This document shows positions 42,430-42,718 of a stretch of 42,718 bases of DNA, in pieces. How positions within the stretch are numbered: the first letter of the stretch is position 1; each line of letters starts with the position of its first letter. The position numbers and the translations under genes are program-made. This DNA comes from an uncultured Clostridia bacterium (GTDB lineage Bacteria > Bacillota > Clostridia > Oscillospirales > Acutalibacteraceae). Where the stretch lies: NCBI GenBank assembly GCA_947169745.1, contig CAMVQZ010000008.1, forward strand, positions 1 to 42,718, given 5' to 3'. A model generated the notes under the pieces. It was not told where the DNA came from. It saw only the letters and a list, made by a program, of their open reading frames with translations, and ran no database searches.

Positions 42430-42718
42430 CCAGCGTGACGCTGGACCCATGTTCGCATTATCGCTCATTCCATTCGCTCTGTCGTGCGTACATATACTTT
42501 CGTCGCGCGGCATCCGGCGCTCGTTTCTTTTGTCAATACTCCCTACCACCGCCGCCGCAGCCCTCACAGGCTGCTTCTTGCGGCTGGTTTATTCTTACTT
42601 CTACTGTTTCACTCCCTTGACAGTAAGCGCCTGTTTTTTCAGAACTATTTTACACAGATCACCCAGCGGTGCGTGCTCGCACTGAGCAATTCGGCAGCGT
42701 GACGCTGCACCCGTGTTC
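42430..42718 (+). repeat. Mosaic palindromic repeat, locus G (right side cut by window)
   Basis: Starts with CCAGCGTGACGCTGG (42430-42444), then ACCCATGTTCGC, CGCTCATTCCATTCGCTC, GCGCGGCATCCGGCGCTCG, and the reverse of the second module (CCGCCGCCGCAGCCC, GCGGCTGGTTTATTCTTAC, AAGCGCCTGTTTTTTC). A new copy begins with GCGGTGCGTGCTCGCACTGAG and GCAGCGTGACGCTGC at 42665-42710 and runs off the window. Near 42640 it shows the empty insertion site matching MITE-like element 2. Confidence 0.85.

Noticed and set aside
42351-42430. SAM riboswitch in front of metA
   Set aside because: The promoter leaves a leader of only about 30-40 nt, too short for any SAM riboswitch.

Overview
The window looks like chromosomal DNA of a Ruminococcus-like member of the Clostridia (Oscillospiraceae). 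This rests on Gram-positive style genes (AddAB rather than RecBCD, a TSCPD protein, MetA of the acetyltransferase type, a YhgE/Pip-like protein), strong GGAGG ribosome binding sites and sigma-A type promoters. It is an inference from gene content; I ran no database search. No rRNA, tRNA, CRISPR array, phage or intact transposase gene was seen.

Layout. 1-5443: a repeat block, then an ABC exporter (permease, ATPase) with its two-component system (response regulator, histidine kinase), closed by a bidirectional terminator. 5456-9135 (minus): a second two-component system followed by a methyltransferase and a GNAT acetyltransferase. 9280-11772: a large calcium-repeat lipoprotein with a lipase fold, transcribed divergently from that second system and sharing an intergenic region that holds direct repeats spaced like an OmpR-family site. 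12011-13635 (minus): rpsF-ssb-rpsR, a terminator, then a TSCPD gene whose stop codon lies in the target duplication of a small inverted-repeat element. 13808-15827 (minus): a RING/zinc-ribbon membrane protein and galU. 15834-18175: a non-coding, repeat-rich stretch with one frameshifted lipoprotein gene and an inserted MITE. 18182-26606: prfB, addB, addA. 26607-27306: hairpins, a candidate small RNA and another repeat block. 27313-32200: rfbA, glmS, tmk, metY. 32382-38413: dgt, dnaG and three consecutive sigma-70 family genes. 38606-41328 (minus): YhgE/Pip-like protein and a small membrane protein. 41421-42350 (minus): metA. 42430-42718: a repeat block.

Two things stand out. First, a family of GC-rich mosaic palindromic repeats occurs at seven intergenic loci. 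At five of them (upstream of rpsF, the RING gene, prfB, rfbA and metA) the end carrying a CAGCG-TC-GACGCTG-type palindrome faces the -35 box of a well-formed promoter, 6 to 51 bp away. Second, dnaG is followed by two nearly identical primary sigma factors that flank a third, intact but degenerate sigma-like protein. It lacks the tryptophan pair of region 2.3, the residues of region 2.4 and the region 3.2 finger, and may be a regulator or decoy.

Functionally most of the window is housekeeping: translation (S6, S18, RF2), replication and repair (Ssb, DnaG, AddAB, Dgt, Tmk), transcription initiation (sigma factors), cell-envelope sugar precursors (GalU, RfbA, GlmS) and methionine synthesis by the acetylhomoserine route (MetA with Glu111, plus MetY). 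The accessory part is the pair of signalling modules, the secreted lipase-like lipoprotein and the repeats.
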